The notes: a model not told the origin generated them from the sequence alone. A stretch of DNA of 64,000 nt from Trichomonas vaginalis G3 (GCF_026262505.1 NC_067204.1:2761797-2825796), one strand, 5' to 3'; shown: positions 49,405 to 58,816, counted from the stretch's first letter. Translations and numbers: made by a program.

Positions 49405-51207
49405 ATGTCGAAAGATATTGCTTCCATGAGAGAAATACAACACAACCGACAACTCATTATGCAAGCTCTAAATAAGAACACAACAAACTTTTCAAACTAT
49501 TCTAAGATATCTGAGTCATTGAAAGAAGGAAACTTAAAACTGACAATAAACCCAATGACAGATGAGTTTCTGTTTCAAGACAATAAGAACCATACTGTCT
49601 GTATAAATCCAACAAAAGGAACTTTAAACGAGAAACCTATAAATGAACTTCTTTTGAAAACAGATGTTGACAACAAAGCTGACAAAGAATATGTAGACGA
49701 TGCAATAGCAAAAGAAGAAGAAAGAGCTAACAATGCTTATGCAACAAAAGAACATACTCATCCTGAACTAGCAGACAAAACATATGTTGACAATAAAATG
49801 TCAAGTGAAGTGACAAGAGCTGAAAACGAATATTCTAAAAAGACTCATATACATTCTATATCTGAAATAACAGACTTACAAGAAACCTTAAACAGGAAAA
49901 GTGACGTTGGACATACACATACCATTGCAAATATTACAAACTTACAAGAAACCTTAAACAGGAAAAGTGACGTTGGACATACACATACCATTGCAAATAT
50001 TACAAACTTACAAGAAACCTTAAACAGGAAAAGTGACGTTGGACATACACATACCATTGCAAATATTACAAACTTACAAGAAACCTTAAACAGGAAAAGT
50101 GCCGTTGGACATACACATACATCTTCTGAAATAACAGACTTAAACGTTAGCCTTGAAAAGAAAGCAGATAAAACATATGTCAATGAAATATACCAAAGTT
50201 TGATAGGAACAACAAAAAATATTGAAACTATTGTTGGTGACTTTTCTGTCAATGAAGAAAATAAATATTTTAGATGACAGTTTGTACAGTCCTTAAGAAA
50301 TGGTATACGGTATAAACTCATTCCGAAAAATAACAATGAAATGTATGTAAGCTATATAAAGAATGATGGTACACAAGTTAAAGTTCCATTAGACAACAAC
50401 TGCTACTTAAACTTATATGGAGACGAACAAAAGAAATATTTCCGAGTTTATGAAATGGCAGATATGACATTGCCTGACCCAGCTCCAGCACCATATTATT
50501 ATGACTATGTAGATGACGAAGGAACACTACATGCAGATGAACAAAAGCAAACATTATATTTAGATTATTATAGATATAAAAGATATAATGCAATAGAAAA
50601 AACGAGAATAGTATATTATTATATAGATGACAGAAATAAATATTATAGTCAAGATTTTACCTACCCTGAAAACATAAGATTATATTATAAAAAATATTCT
50701 TACACAAACCAGAAGAAACCTGAAATAGTTGCACTATATTTTAAGTTCAAAAGAGACAATCCTATAATGTCTCATATGTTTGATTTAATGAACCCAGTAG
50801 GTTCTATTTATACATCTATGGAAGCAAGAGGTCCTCAAGTAATGTTTGGTGTTGGTGCATGGGAACAAATAGTCGACAGGTTTTTGTATTGTGCAAACTC
50901 TTCAAAGGAAACAGGTGGTTCGAAGAAAATTAAAGAAGCAAACCTTCCACCGCACACTCATACAGGAACTACAAACTTTTCTGGCGACCATAGCCACTCA
51001 TTAAGAGACCACCCATTATACAACTCAGAATATTATGCTGGCAATGACGTTTTATCTCCAGATTATAACCATTCAGCAAAAAAGACTTTTCGACCAACTG
51101 AACCAGGAGGAAATCATGTCCATACTTTCACAACAAATCCAACAGGCTTGGGTAAAGACTACATGCCACCTTACATGACAGTTTACGCATGGTATAGAAT
51201 TGCTTAG
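49405..51207 (+). pseudogene. Bacteriophage-like trimeric fibre gene of Polinton B, about one break
   Basis: The N-terminal part has coiled-coil and phage-fibre repeat style segments (NKADKEYVDDAIAK, ADKTYVDNKMSSE). Four tandem 22-residue repeats encoded by a 66-bp unit follow (about 49867-50130), each with NLQETLNRKS and GHTHT. The C-terminal part (about 50790-51207) resembles a phage tail-collar/short-tail-fibre tip: MNPVGSIYTS, PPHTHTGTT, GDHSHSLRD, GGNHVHTF and YMPPYMTVYAWYR. The paired HxH motifs are metal-binding in T4 gp12-like tips. Such proteins bind receptors. The call rests on motif order and repeats. It ends 4 bp inside the convergent integrase gene. Confidence 0.7.
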
Positions 51208-52163
51208 TCGTCATTTTCAACTTCTTTAGCATATTCGTCAGGAGTTGTCTTATATTTGTTAGGAACTGTCTTTGAAAGTATACCACCTTGAACTTTGACA
51301 AGTTTGAAACGAGGTCTGACAATAGTAGTTTTATCTTCTGCTTGCAGTGTGTACATTTTGCCATGTTTGCCTAAAACTTCATAATATTCTCTTGTATACT
51401 TTCTTCTATTTTTACGAACACGAATGTGAGTACCTGTCGGGTTCCCATTGTTGTCATAGTCAATAGTATTTTCATATGGGTCGCGTTTAGGTATTTCTAT
51501 TTTTACTTTGTCGCCTTTCTTAAGTTTGAAGCCCGGCATTCTTTCTTGTTTGTCTCTTTTGACTAAATTATTAAATATATAGTCTTTCTCTAAGTCAGGG
51601 TTGTTTTTCATTTCTTCAGGGGAGTGGTTTCCCAAACCTTTTTGTTTACGGCTATTGTAAATATTTAAAACTTGTCTCATCTTTGCCATGGAGAAGTGTC
51701 TATATTTGTCGTCATATGACATTTCATTTGCTTCACCACCTTGTGGTTGGTTTAAGTCTCTTAACATTTTTATACAACCGTCAATGACACCAAGAGCAGA
51801 ATGGTTTTGGTCGACAATGAAATATTGGTTTACATTTTTTGAACGCAGATAGTTTTTTACATCATCTGATTTGAAAGAACTTTCACAGTCAGATGTCAGT
51901 TTTGTTGGATGGTATTTGTCAACGAATATTGTCAAAGCAGTTTTCACATCTAAAATATTTTTGGACCATAATGGTATGGCTTCACAGTATCTTGTGTTTT
52001 GACCGACAAATATTAGCCAGTATGGTGGTCCATCTGTTCTAACTCTCGGAATGTTTTCCAAGATATCCATAAACCAAGCATTTGGTGTTGAACTAAAGAT
52101 TTTTATCATGAGTGCTTTCTTTGTCGCTTTAGAAACATAGGGGTCCTTGTTTGGATTCGTCAT
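51204..52163 (-). CDS. Polinton integrase (rve/DDE type)
   Basis: 319 residues, looks whole. The rve fold shows WFMDILENI (first Asp, about residue 33), KLTSDCESSF (second Asp, about 92) and NHSALGVIDGCIKMLRDL, where the third acidic position appears as Asp rather than the usual Glu. A basic C-terminal region (about 200-319) includes KKGDKVKIEIPKRDP and GKMYTLQAEDKTTIVRPRF, an SH3/chromo-like DNA-binding barrel. It would insert the element into host DNA. There is no obvious N-terminal HHCC finger, so the protein is short for the family. It is divergent from the amphipathic gene with 16 bp between starts. Confidence 0.85.
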   Translation of the reverse strand: MTNPNKDPYVSKATKKALMIKIFSSTPNAWFMDILENIPRVRTDGPPYWLIFVGQNTRYCEAIPLWSKNILDVKTALTIFVDKYHPTKLTSDCESSFKSDDVKNYLRSKNVNQYFIVDQNHSALGVIDGCIKMLRDLNQPQGGEANEMSYDDKYRHFSMAKMRQVLNIYNSRKQKGLGNHSPEEMKNNPDLEKDYIFNNLVKRDKQERMPGFKLKKGDKVKIEIPKRDPYENTIDYDNNGNPTGTHIRVRKNRRKYTREYYEVLGKHGKMYTLQAEDKTTIVRPRFKLVKVQGGILSKTVPNKYKTTPDEYAKEVENDD

Positions 52164-52179
52164 TTTTATCCTATAAGAA
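52164..52179. promoter_or_regulatory. 16-bp bidirectional promoter (integrase / amphipathic protein)
   Basis: TTTTATCCTATAAGAA is the whole gap between the divergent ATGs; again a TTTTATC core. The equivalent gap in element A is at 16058-16074. Confidence 0.55.
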
Positions 52180-52581
52180 ATGGGTTTATTTGGCGCATTA
52201 GCAGGAGTTGCATCCAGATTTTTGCCCGCAGTGGGAACAATAGCCAGAGGTGTATTTGGAGTTGGAAGGAAGATTTTGAGTACATTAGGTATACTTAAAG
52301 AGAAAGCACAACCTATTATACAAACTGTACAGAAAGGTTGGGATGTAGCACGAGATGCAACAAATCTTATTCCAAATCCTGAAACAAGAGGAAAAGTTCA
52401 AGGATGGATGGACAATGTAGGAAGACAAGCAGGAAACTATTATAACAAAGCAAATGACTACTATAACCAAGCAGGACACTATATGGACCAAGGTGAAAGA
52501 TTCTTTAACAGAGGATATAACCATGCACAACAGTGGGTAAACAATAACCAACCTCAACCGCCTCAAACGTGGGGAATGTAA
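52180..52581 (+). CDS. Amphipathic 133-residue Polinton protein (element B copy)
   Basis: Identical in sequence to the product of 15656-16057. Gly/Ala-rich amphipathic N-terminus and an Asn/Tyr/Gln-rich tail. Together with the 80-residue protein it forms a pair of likely membrane-active virion proteins. Confidence 0.65.
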   Translation: MGLFGALAGVASRFLPAVGTIARGVFGVGRKILSTLGILKEKAQPIIQTVQKGWDVARDATNLIPNPETRGKVQGWMDNVGRQAGNYYNKANDYYNQAGHYMDQGERFFNRGYNHAQQWVNNNQPQPPQTWGM

Positions 52582-52600
52582 AGTTTTTTACTGAGATGAA

Positions 52601-52753
52601 ATGAACAATACAGCATTGAGACAAATGGGTTCAAGATGGATTTGTCGGCTTCCAGCAGTTACACAACGTGTTTGTCAAGTTCTTCCTATACCTCAGGAAG
52701 TTTTAGACCGACTTAAAAAACAACAACAACCAGTTGAAAACAAACCAAACTAA
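52601..52753 (+). CDS. 50-residue Polinton protein
   Basis: Reads MNNTALRQMGSRWICRLPAV and ends with a Gln/Pro tail. It follows the box TTTTTTACTGAGATGAA, which recurs before the next gene (52755-52772). Two cysteines and conservation of the frame in element A (apart from its break) argue for a real gene. No family recognised. Confidence 0.5.
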   Translation: MNNTALRQMGSRWICRLPAVTQRVCQVLPIPQEVLDRLKKQQQPVENKPN

Positions 52754-52772
52754 AATTTTTTACTGAGATGAA

Positions 52773-53357
52773 ATGACCGAAGAAGTTGAAACGGTAGATT
52801 TGACACCACAAACAAAAAGTTCAGAACCATTGTCAAAACCTGTCAAAGAACTTACAGATGAAGAGAAAAATTCAATAATAGAAAGTGCCAGGTCTGGAAA
52901 TACAAACCCTAACTACAAAGTCACTTTTCATAAAAATGGAACGGCAAGTATCTCAAAAAAGAAACAGACTCTCACAAATAAAATATTGAAGTCTGAAGGA
53001 GCTTTCGAGACAACAGATGGAAAAGTTTACTTCACTGACCAACAGTTCATTATAGAACATCTCATTGACTTAGAGTCGAAATATTCTAAACTTTACAACA
53101 AACACAAAAAGTTGAAAGGAAAACAAAAACAAATGGCATATGATATTTATGAAGATGTTGACGACACAACTGTTCCTGCAAGTGAAGTAAAGTCAGAGAA
53201 ACCGAAAAGTGACGAAAAACCGATAGAAGAAGAAAAACCAAAAACTGAAGATAAACCAAAACCAAAGTTTAGTTTGGAAACTAAACCAAGTCAACCTTCA
53301 TTAGCTGGTATGGGTTGGCGTCAAAGACTTATGGCAGCAGGCGGTTATGTAAAGTAA
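52773..53357 (+). CDS. Coiled-coil Lys/Glu/Pro-rich Polinton protein
   Basis: 194 residues, whole. N-terminal Thr/Ser-rich and acidic; central helix (FIIEHLIDLESKYSKLYNKH) predicted coiled coil; residues about 125-180 are an acidic-basic Pro-rich linker; the conserved end is GWRQRLMAAGGYVK. Probably a scaffold or core protein, by layout only. The upstream box TTTTTTACTGAGATGAA is shared with the preceding gene. Confidence 0.6.
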   Translation: MTEEVETVDLTPQTKSSEPLSKPVKELTDEEKNSIIESARSGNTNPNYKVTFHKNGTASISKKKQTLTNKILKSEGAFETTDGKVYFTDQQFIIEHLIDLESKYSKLYNKHKKLKGKQKQMAYDIYEDVDDTTVPASEVKSEKPKSDEKPIEEEKPKTEDKPKPKFSLETKPSQPSLAGMGWRQRLMAAGGYVK

Positions 53358-53388
53358 AGAAAAAAACATTTTTTTTCTTTTTATAAAA

Positions 53389-53481
53389 ATGCCCCCATAT
53401 AGAATGGATAGAAAGTCTGCTAGAATAAAAGCAGAGTCTGCTAGAATAAAAGCAGAGTTGGGAAACTTGTTTGTTAGATGA
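53389..53481 (+). pseudogene. Remnant of the small basic protein gene
   Basis: Matches the start of the 81-residue gene at 14603-14848 (MPPYRMDRKSARIKAE) but lacks most of it in this element. Too short to have the same role. Confidence 0.5.
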
Positions 53482-53533
53482 GAAATATGAAATGGCATAC
53501 CATTTTAAAACAATATATTTTTACATATATTAA

Positions 53534-54394
53534 ATGCTTCAGGCTGAAAAACAAAGAACAAAAGTAGCAGATACAAAACCGTTAGACTATATCTTTACAA
53601 ATGCTGGTAGGACTATTTCAGATGAAGAAATTTCATCCCGAGTATACAGGTTTGACTATCCAATTCGTTGGCTTCAAAGTCCTTCAGATGCAAAGGCAAT
53701 AGGATTTAGAAGAGTTTTGTTTTCAAATAGAACTAACGCATTTATGTTCGCAGTATATTTTCATGGGCAGTATAAAGGTTCTGATGGTCTAATAGACAAA
53801 TTTGACGAAATGAGAATCTTTACAGTTCGTTCAGACGAAAGTCTTGAGAAAACTCTAAATGACTTTCAAACTCAAATGAACAAATATTATTGGGAATTTC
53901 AAGAAAAATACGACTCTTTACTAAATGGAACATACTATCTGAAACTAGAATATGACAAGATGAACTCCACCGTTTCATTTCAAAAGATTGAAATTAACCC
54001 TCCAAGAGATACAGAGTTTTTATTTTGGAAAGTAGACAAACGTTCTTGGGCACAATTTCTTCGGTTACTAAACCAGAACGAACCATTACCACCAGATGGT
54101 CCATTTCAATTTATACTTCCACCAGCAGATTTGACAGTTTATAGAAACGTGTTTGACCCTCAAAATGTTATGTGTCATGCAAGTTTCAGTTCAAGCAACA
54201 ATAGTTTTCTATGTATTGGTAAGGACTTTTATGACTTTGCTTCTAAATTCTACGAACCACCTAGTAACAGTTTCTCTGACTTTCAAGTTTGGTTCACAAC
54301 AAATGGTGTGCAACATATTATTCCATTGTACTATGACTTTTATCTCGAATTGTCTTTCATATATAACTACGGAAAAGTGCTGAAAAAGTATTGA
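53534..54394 (+). CDS. 286-residue Polinton protein (element B copy)
   Basis: Whole; almost identical to 13588-14448. TTTTTACATATATTAA stands immediately before the ATG. See that entry for motifs and the paralogue relation with 48538-49386. Confidence 0.7.
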   Translation: MLQAEKQRTKVADTKPLDYIFTNAGRTISDEEISSRVYRFDYPIRWLQSPSDAKAIGFRRVLFSNRTNAFMFAVYFHGQYKGSDGLIDKFDEMRIFTVRSDESLEKTLNDFQTQMNKYYWEFQEKYDSLLNGTYYLKLEYDKMNSTVSFQKIEINPPRDTEFLFWKVDKRSWAQFLRLLNQNEPLPPDGPFQFILPPADLTVYRNVFDPQNVMCHASFSSSNNSFLCIGKDFYDFASKFYEPPSNSFSDFQVWFTTNGVQHIIPLYYDFYLELSFIYNYGKVLKKY

Positions 54395-54508
54395 ATGTGA
54401 AGATATTAGAAAATAACATTTTTTCTAACATCGTAGAAAACTCATGAAAACAATTTATTTTTGACACTTTCACAAAAAACATAAAAAAGTGCAGTTAAAC
54501 GTTAAGGT
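54395..54508. other. Short spacer specific to element B
   Basis: AT-rich; the match to element A ends here and B carries an extra block (54395-55525) of a small gene, 22-bp repeats and a proline-rich gene. Confidence 0.5.
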
Positions 54509-54793
54509 TTACTGAACTGGTTGGATGTCGCCTTCACAGGTTATGTAGAATGGTTGTCCTGAGAAGCGAAGGAGAGACTGAATTGCCAATTTCATATGGG
54601 GTAGGGGGTTCTCCTTGTTTGGTATTTTTATCCAAGGACGTTTGTTTAGGAACTTTATAATGGCTTCCTTCTTTGCTTGCTTTATGTCGTCGTAGGCTGT
54701 CCCGTCTGGTATTTGAATTGGAATTTCGGTCGAAGTCTCGAGATTCAAGACAGCCCTTCCAGAAATAGTGGTGAACTTGACCTTGGGCTTCAT
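54509..54793 (-). CDS. 94-residue protein of unknown function
   Basis: From ATG 54793 (MKPKVKFTTISGRAV); mixed alpha/beta composition, with KQAKKEAIIKFLNKRPWIKI in the middle. Not seen in the visible part of element A. Its codons contain more G and C than its neighbours, hinting at separate origin. No family recognised. Confidence 0.45.
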   Translation of the reverse strand: MKPKVKFTTISGRAVLNLETSTEIPIQIPDGTAYDDIKQAKKEAIIKFLNKRPWIKIPNKENPLPHMKLAIQSLLRFSGQPFYITCEGDIQPVQ

Positions 54794-54837
54794 GACCTTG
54801 CGCAAGTAGTCTTTTACGCAGTCGTTTATTTAAATTA

Positions 54838-55165
54838 GGTAAACTGCCTCGTCAAATCCTTCTGGCATTCCGAGTCCTTCCATCCGACAGGAAAATATTT
54901 TCCCGACAACTGGAAAAAATTTTCCTTCCGACAGAAAAAGTTTTTCCTTCCGACAGAAAAAGTTTTTCCAGTTGTCCGTCCGTAAACCATTCAAATTTTC
55001 GAAAATTGAGAACTTTTTGGTCGAACTTCAGAAAAAGTTTTTCCTTCCAACAGAAAAAGTTTTTCCTTCCAACAGAAAATGTTTTTCCTTCCGACAGAAA
55101 ATGTTTTTCCTTCCAACAGGAAAAGTTTTTCCTTCCAACAGGAAAAGTTCTTCCTTCTGACAGGA
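54838..55165. repeat. 22-bp repeat tract (TTTTTCCTTCCRACAG type), inverted relative to element A
   Basis: Units such as GAAAAAGTTTTTCCTTCCAA recur every 22 bp (55031, 55053, 55075 and on). The stretch at 54838-54890 and the conserved segment at 54980-55030 match 9620-9835 in element A in the opposite orientation, so the module sits at a different place in the two elements. Frames through it change every unit and are not genes. Confidence 0.8.
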
Positions 55166-55174
55166 CACAAACGA

Positions 55175-55525
55175 ATGTCCCACGTCCCACCAACCCAGTC
55201 CATTCCCAAACCAGAGGAACCTAAAGAACCACAACAGTCTCCTCAGCAACCTCAGTTCCAGCAAGTACCTCCACCAAATTACTACCAATTTCCACTTCAA
55301 GGTTACTACCCACCACAAGGCTTCCCGAACTACCCTCCTCTGCCTATGCCTTACTTCCCCAACCCTTGGATGTTCCAGCAAGCTCCACCCCAGCAATTCC
55401 AATCTCAATCCAAATCGAAGAGAGACCAAGAGTTCGAAGAAGGTCTGAACCGTTTACGCAAAGAGTATGCCACAGCTCCAATTGAGAGAAAGTTGTTCCC
55501 GGACCAAAAATATAATTTAGGGTAG
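55175..55525 (+). CDS. Proline/glutamine-rich protein
   Basis: 116 residues from ATG 55175 (MSHVPPTQSIPKPEEP). The front is Pro/Gln/Tyr-rich (PPPNYYQFPLQGYYPPQG), the end is charged and helical (FEEGLNRLRKEYATAPIERK). A related but decayed start appears in element A inside the 9388-9858 module. A flexible linker or virion-tail protein is possible; function unknown. Confidence 0.4.
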   Translation: MSHVPPTQSIPKPEEPKEPQQSPQQPQFQQVPPPNYYQFPLQGYYPPQGFPNYPPLPMPYFPNPWMFQQAPPQQFQSQSKSKRDQEFEEGLNRLRKEYATAPIERKLFPDQKYNLG

Positions 55526-55875
55526 AAGGTTAGATCTAACCTGTTTTCTAACCTGTTTTCTACCCTCTTGAATTTGTCAAGACTTCTTCGTAAATGTTTT
55601 GTCATGACTTCTTCGTAAATGTTTTGTCATGATTTCATCGTAAATGTTTTGTCAAGACTTCTTCGTAAATGTTTTGTCAAGACTTCTTCGTAAATGTTTT
55701 GTCAAGACTTCTTCGTAAATGTTTTGTCAAGACTTCTTCGTAAATGTTTTGTCATGACTTCTTCGTAAATGTTTTGTCATGACTTCTTCGTAATGAGTGT
55801 AAAGGACCCAAAAATATAATTTAGGGTAGAAGGTTTGATCTAACCTGTTTTCTAACCTGTTTTCTACCCTCTTGA
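55526..55875. repeat. GGTTAGATCTAACC palindromes and nine-copy 25-bp array
   Basis: Palindrome GGTTAGATCTAACC at about 55532 and again at about 55832 bracket a regular array of 25-bp units (55576-55800; GTCAAGACTTCTTCGTAAAT type). The following TCTAACCTG and TCTACCCTC pieces repeat the arms. Confidence 0.8.
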
Positions 55876-56300
55876 ATTTTCATGAATTTCCTTAAGATAG
55901 AAAAAAATATAATTTAGTTTTATTTTGTATTTTTTTGTATGTAAGATATGATTTCAGGGATTTTTTTGACGAAGTGTCAACCTTCACTTCGTCAAAAAAT
56001 AACAGTTATCTAATGAAAAAGTGTCATTTTATTTTTTTATTTTGTATGTAAGATATGATTTCAGGGAGTTTTTTGACGAAGTGTCAATGTTCACTTCGTC
56101 AAAAAATAACAGTTATCTAATGAAAAAGTGTCATTTTTTTTGTATTTGACGAGAATGTCGGGTAAATGTTTTGTCAAGACTTCTTCGTATATGTTTTGTC
56201 ATGATTTCATCGTACATGTTTTGTCAAGACTTCTTCATCGTAATGAGCGTAAATGTTTTGTGAAGAATATAGCAACAGTCTGAATTCCGACGGTTGCTTT
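55876..56300. repeat. Two-copy 106-bp palindrome array and short 25-bp repeats
   Basis: GACGAAGTG-loop-CACTTCGTC cores near 55965 and 56075 (same unit as 13175-13490), followed by four degenerate 25-bp units to about 56255. Confidence 0.75.
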
Positions 56301-56313
56301 TTATACAAAATTC

Positions 56314-56487
56314 ATGCAGGAAATTCTTGAGTTTTGGTTGAAAGAATACGGTGGAGCCAAAAGTGGCTCGACCTCAAAACAAGCATTTTATGAGCTTACT
56401 AAGGGTGTTATGAATGAATTCAAATGTATTTACATACATCCTGACCTCGTTCATTTTGTTGCTGAATTCAGCAAAAATAATGTTTAG
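56314..56487 (+). CDS. Possible 57-residue protein between repeats
   Basis: ATG at 56314 gives MQEILEFWLKEYGGAKSGS and so on, with non-repetitive, globular-looking sequence ending inside a GCTGAATTCAGC palindrome. It lies between repeat blocks and could be a fragment of a larger lost gene, since the last residues are made of the palindrome. Confidence 0.35.
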   Translation: MQEILEFWLKEYGGAKSGSTSKQAFYELTKGVMNEFKCIYIHPDLVHFVAEFSKNNV

Positions 56488-56622
56488 GGTAGAAGGTTAG
56501 ATCTAACCTGTTTTCTAACCTGTTTTCTACCCTCTTGAATTTGTCATGAATTTCCTTAAGACAGAAAAAATAAAGTTAGTTTTATTTTTATTTATTTTTT
56601 TATTTTGTATGTAAGAACATAT

Positions 56623-57233
56623 ATGACAAACATTGAGTTTGAAACAGTTAAAAAGATAGACAATGACACCAAATTGGTTAGAATAGGTGATTTAAACGTA
56701 AGATACTCAAAGAAATACAACAAATATTCTTTGTCAGACATTATATCTCCATTTGGAAAGAAACCGAAGGACTGGGTTAAAATTGCTTCTACTCAGAAAA
56801 TTTTGACAAGAAATCCTGAGCTTATGATATCGGTAAGATTCTATGGAACAAGAGCATATCTTATAGACAAAAGTCTTATACCAATAGTTTTGTTATGGTT
56901 AGACCCAGTTGTTGGATATAACTTCATAACATATGGTTCATTCGATACGGAACGTTGCAGTGAAGGCTTACTTTACATCGTTCAGAAACCGAAGGACTTC
57001 AATACAAAGAGATATAAGATAGGAAGAACATATAATATAACTCAAAGATATGACAGTACAGTCAATAGAGTCAAGGTTGTGTTCGTTAATGATATGAGAG
57101 CTGCAGAAACAGAACTGCTTGAAGTTTTTGAGAAAATGTATGGTGCTCCATAAAAGGTAAAGAAACGTTTGAAGTAGATGAGATAGATAAAGCTATAAAA
57201 TTATTTGACGAAGTTGCTGAAAAATACATGTAA
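56623..57233 (+). pseudogene. KilA-N plus GIY-YIG (T5orf172-like) gene without the N-terminal region, lightly broken
   Basis: Matches residues about 225-443 of the 443-residue protein at 11555-12886: KilA-N (YSLSDIISPFGKK, LLWLDPVVGY) then GIY-YIG-like (LLYIVQK, YKIGRTYN). The N-terminal half is absent here and occurs in the separate gene at 57878. About one break. Confidence 0.65.
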
Positions 57234-57259
57234 AGCGTTTATTTTTGGTTTTTGTGAAA

Positions 57260-57775
57260 GTCAGAAAATAAAGTTAGTGTCATTTTTTTCATTTTTTTGT
57301 ATAAAAGATATGATTTCAGGGATTTTTTTGACGAAGTGTCAATGTTCACTTCGTCAAAAAATAACAGTTATCTAATGAAAAAGTGTCATTTTATTTTTTT
57401 ATTTTGTATGTAAGATATGATTTCAGGGATTTTTTTGACGAAGTGTCAATGTTCACTTCGTCAAAAAATAACAGTTATCTAATGAAAAAGTGTCATTTTA
57501 TTTTTTTATTTTGTATGTAAGATATGATTTCAGGGATTTTTTTGACGAAGTGTCAATGTTCACTTCGTCAAAAAATAACAGTTATCTAATGAAAAAGTGT
57601 CATTTTATTTTTTTATTTTGTATGTAAGATATGATTTCAGGGATTTTTTTGACGAAGTGTCAACCTTCACTTCGTCAAAAAATAACAGTTATCTAATGAA
57701 AAAGTGTCATTTTATTTTTTTATTTTGTATTTGACGAGAATGTCGGGTAGATGGTTAGATCTCACCTGTTTTTTC
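57260..57775. repeat. Four-copy 107-bp palindrome array plus GGTTAGATCTCACC
   Basis: Units carry GATATGATTTCAGGGA at about 57307, 57413, 57521 and 57627, each with TTTTTTGACGAAGTG-loop-CACTTCGTCAAAAAA and TAACAGTTATCTAATG. The array ends at a GATCTCACC half-palindrome before the promoter of the next gene. Confidence 0.85.
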
Positions 57776-57877
57776 ACCTCTTTTTTCACCTCTTGAATTT
57801 TCATGAATTTTCCCGAAATAAAAAATAAAGTTAGTTTTATTTTTTTATTTTTTTTTATTTTGTATAAAAAAATAAAA

Positions 57878-58816
57878 ATGTCAACAATCGGCACAACAGC
57901 AATACAAACAACTACAGCACCAAACTCTTTAGTCATGAATCCTACGTCAATGTTAGTAGAAATGAAAAGCTTCATTCCTTCTTCATATACTTTTGAAACA
58001 GAAATCCAGAAGATAAAGCAAGAACTTTTAACAAGTAATTTAGACTGTAGTGCGAAAGATGAAACAAATGAACAGTATCTTTATGAAATGCAGGACATTA
58101 TTGACCATTTACCCAAATTGCCTGAAATCCAACAACAAAAACTCACTATTCCTGAATTCGACGAAATAGAAGTCAAAGCAACTGACTCAGTAGAAATAAA
58201 GAAGTTCATTCGTAAGGTAAACTATGAGTTTCTAGGATTTCATTGCAACCATAAGGTTATGGAAAAAGATTGCGACATGGTATATAAGAACATCTCTGAC
58301 ATATATAAATCTGAAGAATTTAAGACCTACGACAACTTTGTTTCGTTAGTTGCTGAATGTGTATGGCAGATAAGAGATAAAGATAGAAGAGGCAAAGTAT
58401 GGAACAAACAAATAAGACCCGCTATGTTTGAGATGAAGAGAGCAATTGACGCTTTAGTTGTTTTAGCAGGTAAGGTTTCAGAATATAACGCAAAGATGAA
58501 TCCGCAATGTTCTAAATGTAAAGCAGCAATGAGGAAATATAACTACTCCGTCAAAGAGATAGAACGTATGAGAAACGACTATGCAGACTTAAAGAAAGAA
58601 GCAGAAAAACCAGCAGAAGATAAAATGGACATGTTAGAATTTCTGAACAAAAACTATCCAACAGCAGAAGATTTCCTTCTATCTGACGTCAAGAAGAAAT
58701 ATAAAGAAACCTTCGGTATCGTTAAAACATTCGATGTACTAAAAGAAGAAATAGAGGCTACAAAACTGTTTAAAGTCTCACGAATTCATAACGTTTACCA
58801 TGTAAAACGCTTATAA
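57878..58816 (+). CDS. Bro-like protein: conserved N-terminal region with a swapped C-terminal domain
   Basis: 312 residues from ATG 57878 (MSTIGTTAIQ). Residues 1-240 are nearly the same as in the 443-residue protein at 11555-12886, up to ERMRNDYADLK. Then the sequence is unrelated: KKEAEKPAEDKMDM followed by a small helical domain ending VSRIHNVYHVKRL, which resembles a winged-helix-type DNA-binding module. Whole gene. The KilA-N/GIY-YIG part of the homologue is upstream as a separate gene. Confidence 0.65.
   Translation: MSTIGTTAIQTTTAPNSLVMNPTSMLVEMKSFIPSSYTFETEIQKIKQELLTSNLDCSAKDETNEQYLYEMQDIIDHLPKLPEIQQQKLTIPEFDEIEVKATDSVEIKKFIRKVNYEFLGFHCNHKVMEKDCDMVYKNISDIYKSEEFKTYDNFVSLVAECVWQIRDKDRRGKVWNKQIRPAMFEMKRAIDALVVLAGKVSEYNAKMNPQCSKCKAAMRKYNYSVKEIERMRNDYADLKKEAEKPAEDKMDMLEFLNKNYPTAEDFLLSDVKKKYKETFGIVKTFDVLKEEIEATKLFKVSRIHNVYHVKRL

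Noticed and set aside
55576-55800. Possible CRISPR array
   Set aside because: The 25-bp units are directly joined without unique spacers, and the context is a eukaryotic element.
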